Source: Membranipora membranacea (Eukaryota; Bryozoa; Gymnolaemata; Cheilostomatida; Membraniporidae). Taken from it: a DNA stretch of 64,000 bases. The position numbers and the translations under genes are program-made. The stretch is from the NCBI GenBank assembly GCA_914767715.1, contig OU612065.1, forward strand, positions 12,834,001-12,898,000. The letters run 5' to 3'. The notes beneath the pieces are model-generated. The model was given only the letters and a program-made list of their open reading frames with translations, did no database searches and was not told the origin of the DNA. Shown in pieces: positions 13,610-24,277 of this stretch (positions are counted from its first letter, which is position 1; every line of letters starts with the position of its first letter).

Positions 13610-15183
13610 ATGATAATGTCTACAAAGAAAATCTTAGTGCTGGGACACTGCGGCAGTGGGAAAACAGCACTCATCAAGAGTGTTCTCACTAACGGCAGAG
13701 ATTACAGACCGCAACAAGACTGGTGTTCCTGGGAAATGTTGACTGATGAAGGTATAGCAATTGCCTTGTGGTAATCAAACGAAAATACATGCACAGATGA
13801 AAGTGAATGCTAGACTTGAATTAAATAATCATCCACTTTTTATTATCCATGATATTGTAGAGAGATTTGTGATCGTCGTAATTTTGGGTGCCTGTTAAGG
13901 TTGTTGAACATTGTAATGCCTGCCAAAACTTTGTGTAATTTCTTACATTTAATTTTGTTCCCTTTTCATTTGTTTATTCAGGTAGCTCGAAATCATGGAT
14001 GATTATGGAAGGTAACGAAAATTTTGCCGACGAGAAAGATAGATACGACACAGCTGTAGAGGAATCTGATATTATAGTTATCACATGGGATAATAAATTC
14101 TGGGACTCATTTGAGACAGCAGTAAACACCATTGACTCATTACAATACGGTAAGTCTTGTGAGATGAGCAGCTTCAAATTTAATCGTTTTTAAATAATCA
14201 TTATTGGCTTTTACAAACAAGCATATATTTTTATGCGGCGTAATTGAATCCGTGTTCTGTTGCTACAAGGAGGATGGCTTGTTCACCGGTATAAAGTGAA
14301 CCCATCATTATTTGGAACTAAAATAAATATTACAAACCTTACTTCTCATACAAACTTTTCTACGCCTTGAATACCAACTAATGAAGAAATTTGAATTTAC
14401 CTCAAAATATATCTTCTTATTTTAGTTGACAGCAAACTAATCTTAGTGGCTACCAAATGTGACATTGATGAACCCGACTTACTGGGAAGGCGTTCAATAT
14501 GTGAGGCAGAATATATAGAAACCAGCTCTATGATGAATATTGGCATCGACTGCCTGCGAGATGTTCTTCTGCATTCTCAAAAACCAAGTCTCGAACTATC
14601 AGCGCCAAAGAAAGCAAAAAAACATTGGTCCCCAAAATTTCCTTTACGCCTCCCAAAGATGCTCAAAAAAGCCAAATCACTAGATAGTCACACTCAAAAT
14701 CAGCAGAGGATATTGGATAGTCACACTCAACAAAGTCAGCAAAGGTTAAATAAACGACCAACCAGTCTTATACCAAGATGTCACACACTGACTTTTCCTG
14801 TTAAACCAAATTTGCCAGGAATTGGCTTCCACCGAGCAGTATCATATAGTTTTGAGAATCGTTCGCCAGTTTCTCCCTGGGGTCCAACAATTTCGGAGCA
14901 ATACACATCATTAGCATCAATCAACAGCAACATATCCACAGCCTCAAACACCAGTAAAACCGAGACAGCGTTCCAGAGACTCGGAAGACAGTGTCCGTTG
15001 ATACCTACACCTACATTTTCTGATTATAAACCATCAATTTTTGAGAGTATTCAAGAGGGATTGCAAGGGGCTGTTAGAGTTGGACAGAGTTCCATGACGC
15101 AAGCTCTTTCACAAACTGTTGACTCGGTGAAAGACAAATGTATGTTCCTTGATCGCAAAATTTGTATAGCGGGTAGCATATAA
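13610..15183 (+). CDS. Divergent Ras-like small GTPase with long C-terminal extension
   Basis: Exons 13610-13751, 13982-14149 and 14426-15183 join in frame to give 355 residues. The N-terminus has a beta strand and a P-loop, GHCGSGKT (residues 12-19). A TKCD motif occupies the place of NKxD, and YIETSS occupies the place of the G5 SAK/ETSA loop, so the first 165 residues have the small-GTPase fold order. The switch II DxxG is not evident: where it should be the protein reads IMEGNEN. The C-terminal 190 residues are basic and Ser/Pro-rich and contain a short duplicated DSHTQ segment. The protein ends without a CaaX box. Nucleotide binding is plausible, but normal GTP hydrolysis is doubtful. 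I cannot assign it to Rab, Rho, Ras or Roc families. Confidence 0.72.
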
Positions 15184-15429
15184 AGATGATACAAAGTGGG
15201 AACCATGAATAGTATACTGTTCTTTAGGATGTCTAGCCTAAAAAACTACTGAGTGTCGCCTAAAATTGTATATTTATTTCACTAAGTTTTTTAGTTGAGA
15301 AGTAACTTGTGTCAAAATCCCTTACTTCTGAATAGTTAACTTTGTCTCTATACATTTTGTTTGCTAGATTTGTTAGTTGGTCAGAGAAAAATAGGTTGAG
15401 AAAATATTATGTATTTCTCAATTTTAACA

Positions 15430-15435
15430 AATAAA
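15430..15435 (+). terminator. Polyadenylation signal of the GTPase-like gene
   Basis: AATAAA lies 247 bp after the stop codon in an AT-rich 3' UTR, with no competing copy nearer that I noticed. Confidence 0.6.
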
Positions 15436-15560
15436 GCTGAAAACAAACATGTAATGACATCTTGATTTAGGAGTCCGCATGTGACTGGTGTAACACACTG
15501 TCATAAATGGACCATAGTCAGTTTAGTCTTTTGAGGTGAACTTGATGGACCTTCTCCTGT

Positions 15561-15872
15561 TAGACAGTTTTCTGAGCTCTTATTTATGCCTCAATTCGGA
15601 GTTGTCCTCTCTCCAGTTTGGTACTTTTAATCCACGCCGCATAGGAAATACCTGCTGAAAGAGGGTTATCTTAAAAACCGCATATGCTAGGATAAAAATG
15701 AGTTTTGATTCAGAGTCTGCACCATTGAAAACCATGTGAGACAGGGTTTCCAAATCATCAAAATAACCCTCCTTTCAGCACGTTTTTCCTATGCGGCGTG
15801 GGTTAAAAGTACCAAACTGGAGAGAGGACAACTCCGAATTGAGGCCTAAATCAGAGCTCAGAAAACTGTCTA
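15561..15872. mobile_element. MITE family 1, copy A (internally deleted)
   Basis: The element begins TAGACAGTTTTCTGAGCTC and ends with its complement, bounded by TA on both sides. Its terminal inverted repeats include the shared block CCCACGCCGCATAGG (one mismatch at the left end). Compared with the copies at 26.0 and 58.4 kb it lacks about 180 bp of core. TA flanks fit a Tc1/mariner-type non-autonomous element, although the long arms are unusual for a short MITE. No transposase is present. Confidence 0.88.
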
Positions 15873-17374
15873 TATAAAACAATAGAAATATCACTTACTT
15901 AGATCCTACATACCTGTGATTTGAGACTAGAATAAACTAAGCAGTCCATCAGAGTTCATACCGCATCAGTTCTTCTGATATGTGCTGTGCAAACAAAGAC
16001 AGTTTTTCTCTGGATAAATAATAGGCCAAGTAGTTAAAGATTGAGATGGTCTGTCTACAGTTTATAAGCTGTTACCTTGTTTTCAATATGATCCATTTGG
16101 CTGCCAGTAATTTATCATTGACTATCACACGTTTTGATACATAGATCAGAGAAGCCAATGCGGTATGGCAATTCATGAGGAAGTTCCATTAGTATACTAT
16201 CATATGCAGTTATTGAATCTGGCAAGACATTAGGCAGTTTATAAATATATAACCATAAGTGGTTCCAGGCCAAAGTACAACTCATGTCTCAAGGGAAATA
16301 GGATAACATTTGATCTATTACACCTTGACCAACGTGCTGGCTCTGATAAATTTTGTGAAGACCCTGATCAGTTGGGTGGGGTCTCTCCCAAACAATCACA
16401 GTCAACACATAGGCTATTTGACGTCACAATAATTTACCATTGACAACAGATAGCAAATAATTTACCTGCAGTCAACCCTCATCAATACAGGTATTGAATA
16501 CACGCTTCAAATCCATTCTACTGGAGTCGTCTCCTTTTGAGACATGTATAAATAACTCTTAACCACCACCGTCTTTTCTTCTGCACACTCTGTGATCAGG
16601 GAGTTTGGTCCCAAACTCCCTGCTGTGATGTAACACGGGGAACCAACTTATATACAGCTGAAATGCAAACAGGACCAGTTTGGGGCAATAAGTCCATTGC
16701 CAGTACATGATAACTTTGTTACACCTGGGATTTCAACCACTTGGTTATGCATATCACAAGTGAAACGCAAGATATTCTTCTGGAGTTTTACAGAAAATCA
16801 TTGTCCTGGATTTTGCTGGTAGGGTTCCACGAGGGGATTCTGTATTTTTTTGTATTGGCAAGTTCGAGATTGAAGCTCGGTAGTCATTTACCAATGGCCA
16901 AGCGGTTTTCCCCTTTTTTGAAATTTACAAAATCATGATTTTATCAAAACTTTGATTTTGTTCATCTTTACCTAAAACTGCTCTGTCCGTTTTCTCAATT
17001 TTGATATCCATCTTGCAAACCAGTGCTACTCTCCTATCAGAAACTCAGACAGGATGCCAAAGATTAAGAAGGAAATATTTTCCTATAGTTTTATACCTAA
17101 CAGTAATACAGTTTTAAATGATATTCTGACATAATCTTATTTTTAGGTAGATCTCACAATATTCAGCTGGCGGTGTTGGGTAGGTGCTGTTTGAGCATTT
17201 ATCAGGCAAAAACTGCATTTTTTGAGCCTGTGGCTTCTCGGTCAAGCATACTGTAACCACCAAAACACAGACATAAAACACAGTTATTATTTGAGTTCTC
17301 AAGTGTATTGATCATATTTCACCGATTCACAAAATGAAAATCTCAGAACATAGGGGGTCATTCTCAAAAGACTT
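15873..17374. other. Intergenic spacer between convergent GTPase-like and RPLP0 genes
   Basis: No gene is supported here. It contains a 12-bp-arm hairpin at 16597-16622 with CAGGGAGTTTGG arms. The end nearest 17374 includes the 3' UTR of the minus-strand RPLP0 gene. Confidence 0.5.
16597..16622. repeat. Short perfect hairpin, 12-bp arms
   Basis: The arms 16597-16608 and 16611-16622 are exact reverse complements around a 2-base loop. The CAGGGAG start of the arm recurs in the hairpins at 45.9 kb and 49.9 kb. Confidence 0.8.
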
Positions 17375-19111
17375 TTAGTCAAAAAGTCCGAAGCCCATGT
17401 CATCATCAGATTCTTCAGACTCCTCCTTTGCAGCGGGTGCTGCTGCAGCAGCAGGTGCACCAGAAGCAGCTGCTGGAGCAGCGGAAGCATTGGCAGCAGC
17501 AAACGCTTCAGGATCTGCAAGGAACTCCTTCAGTTTCTTTGCCTCCTCAAACTCGATGTCAGTGACAGCAGCAACAGCCAAGAGGTTCTTGAAGGCATTT
17601 ATGATGGAGTGTGGTGCGGAGGCGACAGTTGGATAGTTGATGGCCAATGACAGTCCAGCGATACGAGCAACTCCCTGTAAATGTGAAGAGGTTTATCAGT
17701 CAAGAAATGGTTCTTTTTAAAGCTGGTAGGGTTTGATGTATATGCTGCTTTCAAAAAATTATCAGAAACGAGGAATTCAAATGGGTTGTCTTCATTCTGG
17801 TCAGACAATCTTTTCATCATCAACATTTGTGAGAGTCGCAACTTTATTTGGTTAAAATTAAATTAAATTCAAGTGGGATATCTAGACTGTAAACGCAACC
17901 GAGTCTTGTGGATAGCTCATGAAATATGGATAATTTCCACAAAAATGAGAAATATTTAAACAATGTGATATGTGGTTGGTTTGTCGCTACCACAACTCTC
18001 CCTTACCTGCATGAATGAGGCTTTGAGCTGGTCGTTGGTGATGTCCAAAATTTCTGGGTCAAGCATGGAGCCATCGTCATAGATTTTCTCGATGACCAGT
18101 CCGTATGTGAAGGGAGAGATTCCTAACATGTTCAACAGGGTGGCCTCAGAGGCTCCAACCTTCTCTCCAGCCTTAATCAGCTCAACACCATTCTAAAACG
18201 CCAATAATTCAAATCAAAAAAGGAATGCCATGATGTTTGTAACCATAAAATCACATCACGCGGCTTCAGATCAAGTTATATCCACACAAGTTTATCATCA
18301 GACAGGGATAACTTAATCTCATCACAAGCTTCTATGGAATTGTAAACAATCAATAATGCAGTGGCAGTATTTACTTTGTTATCTGTCTATTGATGACAAC
18401 ACAGTTTCACTCACCAAAATTTCAATGTTTCCTCTTGAGATTTTAGTTGGGATCTGTAGAGCCTGGAAGAAAGATGTTTTCTCAGGACCTAGAGGGGTGA
18501 CCTGTGCTGGTACAGTACATGACACAGGGGCAATAGCTCCAGCACGTGCAGAGGCAGGTACTTTGTTGGCCAGGATCATATCTCTGATCTCAGCCAAGTC
18601 TTTGTGGGTAAAGACAAAACCGATGTTCTGTTTGATGGCTGGCATCAGCTTCTCAAGGTTAGGGTTGTTTTCCAAATGTCCCCTGATAGCCTTCCTCATC
18701 ATGGTGTTCTTACCCAGAAGAATAGTGGCCTGACCTGCATGTGACAAACATTATGATTACCAATTTGTTGCATCCAAAATTATACACACACTCAATTCAA
18801 CGCTTTTACAGGTGTCAGACTTATAGGTATCCACATTATGTTTTTGTCAGACAGGGATAACTTTATTATCATCATGTAACTCTCGAGCAAGTGCAAGAAT
18901 ATTTAACTCATTGAAAAAGCTTTGAAGACCCTAACGAATTTTAAAATAGGTATCATCCGCACTGACCTCTCAATTCTGATCTGATGGTCTGCATCTGTTT
19001 AGAGCCGACATTATCAACGTTCACAATGAAGATCCTTGGGAACTCATCTAACAAACCAGTCAACTTCAGGAAGTAGTTGGACTTCCATGTGGCTTTGTCT
19101 TCCTTGACCAT
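17375..19111 (-). CDS. RPLP0: 60S acidic ribosomal protein P0
   Basis: Four coding exons on the minus strand (19111-18967, 18734-18415, 18192-18007, 17674-17375) give 316 residues, essentially the family length. The start [17 protein letters not shown] and the RNA-binding segment [17 protein letters not shown] are classic for P0. The end has the Ala-rich hinge and the acidic [11 protein letters not shown] tail common to P0, P1 and P2. P0 anchors the P1/P2 stalk to 28S rRNA at the GTPase-associated centre and recruits elongation factors. The start exon has a short 5' UTR preceded by an acceptor (TTATTTTCAG, ending at 19159), so a non-coding leader exon lies upstream, probably near 24.1 kb. All exon junctions agree in phase. 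Confidence 0.97.
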
Positions 19112-19633
19112 CTTGAGATTGTGGTGCAGGGATCGTTACGCAACGGTTTAAAGACAGAGCTGAAAATAAAATTTAAATTGATACATTAATCAATAGAATA
19201 ATAGGCTATATTCACTTGGAGCCTATTGGCCACATACATACAATAACACACATGTCCCAAATTCATTGCAATGAATGATTGTAAGGATGTTGAGCTGTAA
19301 AGTGAGAAATCAATTAGTCAGTAAAGTTATTGATTGATTAGTAGTAGTAGTAGTATGCCATTACTGTGAATGACTCGGGTGAGTATTTCGCACAGTTTAA
19401 AAGGTGCAGGTGCAATAAATATAATATTTTGTGGTGCGTTTGGTGCAGTGTGTTTCCGGTGTCATGGCGCCCAACCGCGAAATTTAGTAAGCTCTCTTTG
19501 TTTGAAATTTTATACCAAATTTGGTTCAAAATTAATTGTAAGTAAGGATTGCCTCTGCCCCCATCCCATGCCAATTAAAGTCCAGGTACCAGAGAAAATT
19601 ATACAAACTGAAATTATTTCCCAAATCACCTGG

Positions 19634-20659
19634 ATGACCAATACCATGTCTCAACAACGATCTCAGTCTCCATCATCAGCAGCTGCAACTGGTGGTAGGC
19701 CAAGCAACAATGGAAAAGGTGGAAGTACTGATGACCAAAACATGAACAACAATGCTGAGGAAACATGTGCCACCTGTGGAGAGAAAGAGTTGGCACTACT
19801 ACTGTCTCAGAATGGAACAACTGGAAGGCAAAACAGAGCTGTCAAGGTCCACAGCAAGTGGATAAGCTGTGATGCCTGTAACCAATGGTATCATGGCCTA
19901 TGCCAAGAACTACAGCAAAATGAGGTAACGTCAATAACCAAACTAGCCACAAAGGGCGTACGCTGGTACTGCAACGTATGCCTCGCTGACAGTGACACAC
20001 AGAAATCACCCGAAGTGTTCTCAAAGAAAATGGCACAGCAGATAACCAACATCGAGAAGATAGTACAGTCATTCGCCGCAACCAACAATGAAGTTGAAAA
20101 AAAGTGGTCTGATGTGCTGAAGAGAAATACCGAAAACATAAACAAAAACACGCAGGTTGCCCAACAAGCAAAAATACTGATGGAACAGAGCCACCAACTG
20201 AAGGAAGAAGAAAACAGAAAGAACAACGCCATCATTACTGGTGTTACAGAACAAGACGACAGCACAGCAATACAGCAAATCATGGAGTTGATGAAACAAG
20301 AATGCTTCGCCAAGAATAACGAGCCCATGCAGGCGATGAGGCTTGGAAAGAAAACCGAAGACCAAGTACAAAAGCGACCTATTAAGGTGAGGTTTGACGA
20401 TGAACAATCTAAGTGGGAGTTTATCAAAAGGTTTAACAACCATGCTCTAAGAGAAAAACAGATCTTTTGTAAACTAGATGAAAGCCAAGCTGTAAGAAAC
20501 CAACAGTTTCAATTACGACAGGAGGTGAGAAGTCTTCGTACAGAAAATGGAACCAATGAATACCGCATCCGAAACATGCAAATACAAGAGAAAAAAGATG
20601 GCTCGGGGGACTGGAAAGTCATGAAACCAGTCTCACTAAAGAAGTCGACCGAGTGTTAA
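19634..20659 (+). CDS. LINE ORF1 protein with PHD-like zinc finger
   Basis: From the ATG at 19634 the frame gives 341 residues; it stays open upstream to 19370, but that part looks like flank or leader. After a low-complexity Ser/Gly/Asn head comes a PHD-type Cys/His cluster: CATC, CDACNQWYHGLC and CNVC. A long Gln/Glu/Lys-rich region predicted as coiled coil follows, then a domain with MRLGKK and RPIKVRF that recalls RNA-binding ORF1 C-terminal domains. ORF1 proteins of CR1-like LINEs bind the element RNA. The last codons overlap ORF2 by seven bases. Confidence 0.8.
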   Translation: MTNTMSQQRSQSPSSAAATGGRPSNNGKGGSTDDQNMNNNAEETCATCGEKELALLLSQNGTTGRQNRAVKVHSKWISCDACNQWYHGLCQELQQNEVTSITKLATKGVRWYCNVCLADSDTQKSPEVFSKKMAQQITNIEKIVQSFAATNNEVEKKWSDVLKRNTENINKNTQVAQQAKILMEQSHQLKEEENRKNNAIITGVTEQDDSTAIQQIMELMKQECFAKNNEPMQAMRLGKKTEDQVQKRPIKVRFDDEQSKWEFIKRFNNHALREKQIFCKLDESQAVRNQQFQLRQEVRSLRTENGTNEYRIRNMQIQEKKDGSGDWKVMKPVSLKKSTEC

Positions 20660-23385
20660 AACTGTTTCTCTCAAACACTAGATCTGTCAAAGGGAAAACA
20701 ACTGAACTTCAATTTCTCACTACTGACTATGACATCATCTGTCTCACTGAAACACACTTAGACGAAACAATACCAGACAGTAACATATTATCAACAGAAA
20801 ACAGAACTGTGTTTCGACAGGACCGAAGTCTGCATGGCGGGGGAGTCCTGATAGCGGTATGCAATCAGCTGAAACCCAAATTAGTAGACCTAAGTAACTT
20901 TGACGAAGAGATTGTTGCAGTGAAAATACAACCTAACACAATTGTCTGCTGCTATTACCGACCCCATGTCCATCTCAAAAACATAGATAAGATTGATGAC
21001 ATACTTAAATTTATGGAGAAGGCATTTCAAGGACACAACATACTTCTGGTTGGAGATATGAACTTACCAGGTATTGACTGGGTCAAAGTTAGTGTCAAGA
21101 CGGCAGTCCCCTTCAGGAAAATACACCAGCGCTTCCTTGATGTGCTGCATGATCACAGGATGAAGCAATTGGTAGCTGGACCGACACACGTACTAGGAAA
21201 TACCCTGGACCTAATATGCACCAATCAACCAACATACGTGATAAACACTGAAGTTATCTCCCCAGGCCTCAGTGATCACTCGTTGATCACTGTTTGCCTC
21301 CACCAAAAGACTGACCCTACTCTCACTGAGGCACGCACCATCAAGCTCTACAAACAAGCAGACCACACATCGTTCCAAGAGGATATGCAGAACACAAATG
21401 AAAAACTTGTAGAGATGAGTAACCCTGAGGAAATGTGGAACATTTTCACAGAAAACCTCACCAGAAGTGTGGACAAACATGTCCCAACCAAGAAGATAAA
21501 ACCAAGGCATCCTTCACTACCAGAATGGTTCAACAAACGGGCCCTCAAGCTCCAACATAAACAAAGGAAAGCGTACCACAAGTTTAGGTCCACCTCAAAT
21601 GAGTTCGACCACACCAAATACAAGCAAGAACGAAGACACGGAAAGAAAGAACTGGAGACTATCCGTAGAGCGTACTACACAGACAGAATATACAAGCCAC
21701 TGAAGAAAGGGAACTCCAAGCCATTCTTCAAACTCCTTGGTGCAAACAAAAATAACAAATCCAAACTGCTGACGCTTAAAAACAAACAAAATGTTCTGAC
21801 TGAGGACCCCGAAGAATGCGCTGAACTGCTAAATGGCTTTTTCCACAGCCAGTTCCAAGAAGGCTACCTGGCCAGAGACTTCCCGAGGATGGAAGCTGAT
21901 GACGAATGCCTAGAGATAACAACTGATGGGGTGGCTAAGCTCATCCGAGAACTACCAAATGGAAAATCACCAGGGCCCGATGGAATCAGGAAGCCAGATA
22001 TGCTAATTGACTTACAAACCACAGCCACATCACTGGCACTGATCTACAAAGCATCACTGAACGCAGGAAAACTCCCGGAACAGTGGAAATCAGCCAATGT
22101 AACCCCTATACATAAAGGAGGAGATTCTGAGACCCCTAACAATTATAGGCCTATCTCACTCACAAGTATCCCTTGTAAAATGATGGAACACATAGTGTTG
22201 CATTTCCTGAACAAGACACTTGATGACGTGCTCCACCATCGACAACATGGCTTCCGAAGAGGACTGTCATGCGAAACCCAACTGTGTGTCACCTATAATG
22301 ACTTGGCAAAAGCAGCAGATGATGGACACACCACTCACGCCATAGTTATGGACTTCAAAAAAGCTTTCGACAAAGTACCGCACCTGTTACTCCTTCAGAA
22401 GCTAAAACAAATACCAGGAATAAACGCCCATCTCATAAACTGGATTCGTGATTTTCTGTCTGACAGGAAACAATCTGTAGTACTCAAAGGGAAGAGTTCC
22501 CAAATGTGCACGGTAACATCAGGGGTTCCGCAAGGATCAGTACTGGGCCCAACCCTGTTCCTGTGCTACATAAACGATCTACCAACTAGCCTGACCTGCA
22601 AAGTCAGTCTCTATGCCGACGACACCCTGCTGTACCAAACTGTGGACGATCCTGAGGATGCTGCAAGGTTCCAAAAAAACATTGAGGCAGTATATCACTG
22701 GTCAGAGAAGTGGAGAATGCCATTCAACGACAAGAAATGCCACGCGATCAACTTTGGCAAAGCGAACCCCAAGCTTACATATATGCTTGGTGACTCGCCT
22801 CTTGCCTGGACAGCCAGCACTAAATACCTGGGTGTGACCATTCAGTCAGACCTAAAGTTTGACCAACACATCCAAAAAAAATGTGGAAAATCTAGGAAAA
22901 TCCTAGGAGGCATCAAACATCTGATGTATAGCGCACCAAAGGAAGCCAAGCTACTGGCATACACAAGCCTATGTAGGCCAATCCTCGAATTCGCAGACAC
23001 AGTATGGGACCCATCCACCAAAACAACAGCACAGAAGATAGAATTGGTGCAAAATGACGCCATCAGATTCATAGGTAACCTGAAGGGCCGTGGTACGAGT
23101 GTGACCGAAGCCAGGAATCAGCTAGAAATTGGGTCGCTGGAAGAAAGGCGGAAAAATCATCGGCTATGTCTGCTCACCAGAGTTCTTCAGAACGAGAACC
23201 AACACCATGCTCTCTCTAAAGCATACGATGAAATCACCGAAGACAGGGAAAACGCTACAATGACCACCAGAGCAGCCGCCAGAGGTGAACCTAACTCTGT
23301 GGCCACAAACAAAAGTGTTTACCACGCCAGTTTCCTGCCTCGGACAATCCGTGAGATGAGAGGGCAGAAAACCGCCCAACCCTAA
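20653..23385 (+). CDS. LINE ORF2: EEP endonuclease and reverse transcriptase
   Basis: The frame is about 910 codons long. The N-terminal 240 residues have apurinic-like endonuclease motifs: SNTRS, LTETHLDE, GGGVLIAV, GDMNLPGIDW and SDHSLI. The RT domain has DFKKAFDKVP, GVPQGSVLGPTLF and the catalytic YADD within SLYADDTLLY, followed by a thumb and a C-terminal connection region. There is no in-frame ATG until about codon 119, inside the endonuclease. The frame instead begins at a GTG overlapping the ORF1 stop (GTGTTAA), so translation probably depends on reinitiation or frameshifting. It makes target-primed cDNA copies of the element. Confidence 0.9.
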   Translation: MLKLFLSNTRSVKGKTTELQFLTTDYDIICLTETHLDETIPDSNILSTENRTVFRQDRSLHGGGVLIAVCNQLKPKLVDLSNFDEEIVAVKIQPNTIVCCYYRPHVHLKNIDKIDDILKFMEKAFQGHNILLVGDMNLPGIDWVKVSVKTAVPFRKIHQRFLDVLHDHRMKQLVAGPTHVLGNTLDLICTNQPTYVINTEVISPGLSDHSLITVCLHQKTDPTLTEARTIKLYKQADHTSFQEDMQNTNEKLVEMSNPEEMWNIFTENLTRSVDKHVPTKKIKPRHPSLPEWFNKRALKLQHKQRKAYHKFRSTSNEFDHTKYKQERRHGKKELETIRRAYYTDRIYKPLKKGNSKPFFKLLGANKNNKSKLLTLKNKQNVLTEDPEECAELLNGFFHSQFQEGYLARDFPRMEADDECLEITTDGVAKLIRELPNGKSPGPDGIRKPDMLIDLQTTATSLALIYKASLNAGKLPEQWKSANVTPIHKGGDSETPNNYRPISLTSIPCKMMEHIVLHFLNKTLDDVLHHRQHGFRRGLSCETQLCVTYNDLAKAADDGHTTHAIVMDFKKAFDKVPHLLLLQKLKQIPGINAHLINWIRDFLSDRKQSVVLKGKSSQMCTVTSGVPQGSVLGPTLFLCYINDLPTSLTCKVSLYADDTLLYQTVDDPEDAARFQKNIEAVYHWSEKWRMPFNDKKCHAINFGKANPKLTYMLGDSPLAWTASTKYLGVTIQSDLKFDQHIQKKCGKSRKILGGIKHLMYSAPKEAKLLAYTSLCRPILEFADTVWDPSTKTTAQKIELVQNDAIRFIGNLKGRGTSVTEARNQLEIGSLEERRKNHRLCLLTRVLQNENQHHALSKAYDEITEDRENATMTTRAAARGEPNSVATNKSVYHASFLPRTIREMRGQKTAQP

Positions 23386-23690
23386 ACAGCGCCATGCTGT
23401 TAAAACCACATTCCCTGGTCTAAACCCTGGTCCTAACATTTAGAGGCATCCCTAAACCGATTTCTTCGACAAATCAATAGGATGTGCTACCTCATCTGAG
23501 GTAAGGAAACTGAGGTAAGGAGGTTTCAAAAATATAATTCTGGAACTAATAACTTGTTGACATTTGAGACTTAAGGGATTTGGCCTCGACAACACTCGGT
23601 GACAACGAATTCCAGAGGCGGATGGTATTTGGAAAAAAAGTTGTTTGAAAAAGCTGTGTCCTCGAGTGTGGAATTAAATAACTTTGACTA

Positions 23691-24110
23691 TGCAATGAAC
23701 TCCCTCATTGGACTATGTATCTTGGAAGAACTTACAGTTACTCACTTACTTAGGACTCGGGTCAATTTCAGTCACTAAGTTGGCCATTTGAAGATGGTCA
23801 TACTTATAATGTTTGTTCAGTAGTGAGTAAGGGACTGCTGTGGCGGTGAGACCAATGAGTTGGAGAGTCTCTAACTCATCGGCGAGATTGATCGCTTATC
23901 ACTGACTGAGCGAGGCAACCCTACATATATATTCTATCTTATCTAGTGCAAGATGAAAAGTAGTGAAGCATTCGGTATGGTTAGCAGAGCATAAAGATGG
24001 TTTAGTGTAATACTGTCAACATAATATCACAATAGTTAATAGGATTATGGTGGCACACATTTGACATAAGTGACTTAACTGGGAATTGAGAAGAAAACAC
24101 GTTTGCTTAC
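23691..24110. other. LINE 3' flank / intronic spacer
   Basis: There is no exon that I can support. It includes one copy of the dispersed CAATGAACTCCCTC motif (23693-23706), which is followed by CATTGGA. Confidence 0.4.
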
Positions 24111-24136
24111 CTTCAAAATGTCTATCGGAAAGGAAG
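24111..24136 (-). promoter_or_regulatory. Putative RPLP0 leader exon with 5'TOP motif and adjacent E-box
   Basis: On the minus strand CTTCCTTTCC (24136-24127) is a terminal-oligopyrimidine-like start, as in ribosomal protein mRNAs. A 26-base exon then ends in GAAG and a strong GTAAGC donor. CACGTG at 24138-24143 lies just upstream. Joined to the acceptor at 19159 this would give a typical short ribosomal-protein leader. A competing reading is a coding exon, because the segment is also bounded by an acceptor at 24167-24169. Confidence 0.45.
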
Positions 24137-24277
24137 TCACGTGGTCACATTGCTCAAATATCGACCCTGCAAAATGAATACCAACCACATATCGCCTCCC
24201 AATGATAAAGAAGTCGGCATCTAGTGACGATACCCTAATTCTTACCTCCATAGTTCTTGCTGGGTGGGTAGCAACAA

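Larger units (their letters stand above)
19450..23690 (+). mobile_element. Apparently intact CR1/L2-like LINE with two ORFs
   Basis: Two long overlapping frames encode a PHD-finger ORF1 and an endonuclease-reverse transcriptase ORF2 with no stops or frameshifts. The boundaries are approximate, because no clear target duplications or tail repeat could be read. The element lies antisense to RPLP0 and, if the leader exon at 24.1 kb is real, inside its first intron. Intact motifs and the absence of decay suggest a recent insertion. The clade is inferred from the PHD-type ORF1 and the EEP-RT order. Confidence 0.85.

Noticed and set aside
19891-20443. Minus-strand frames of 124 and 182 codons across LINE ORF1
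   Set aside because: They are antisense shadows of ORF1 with hydrophobic, low-complexity translations.
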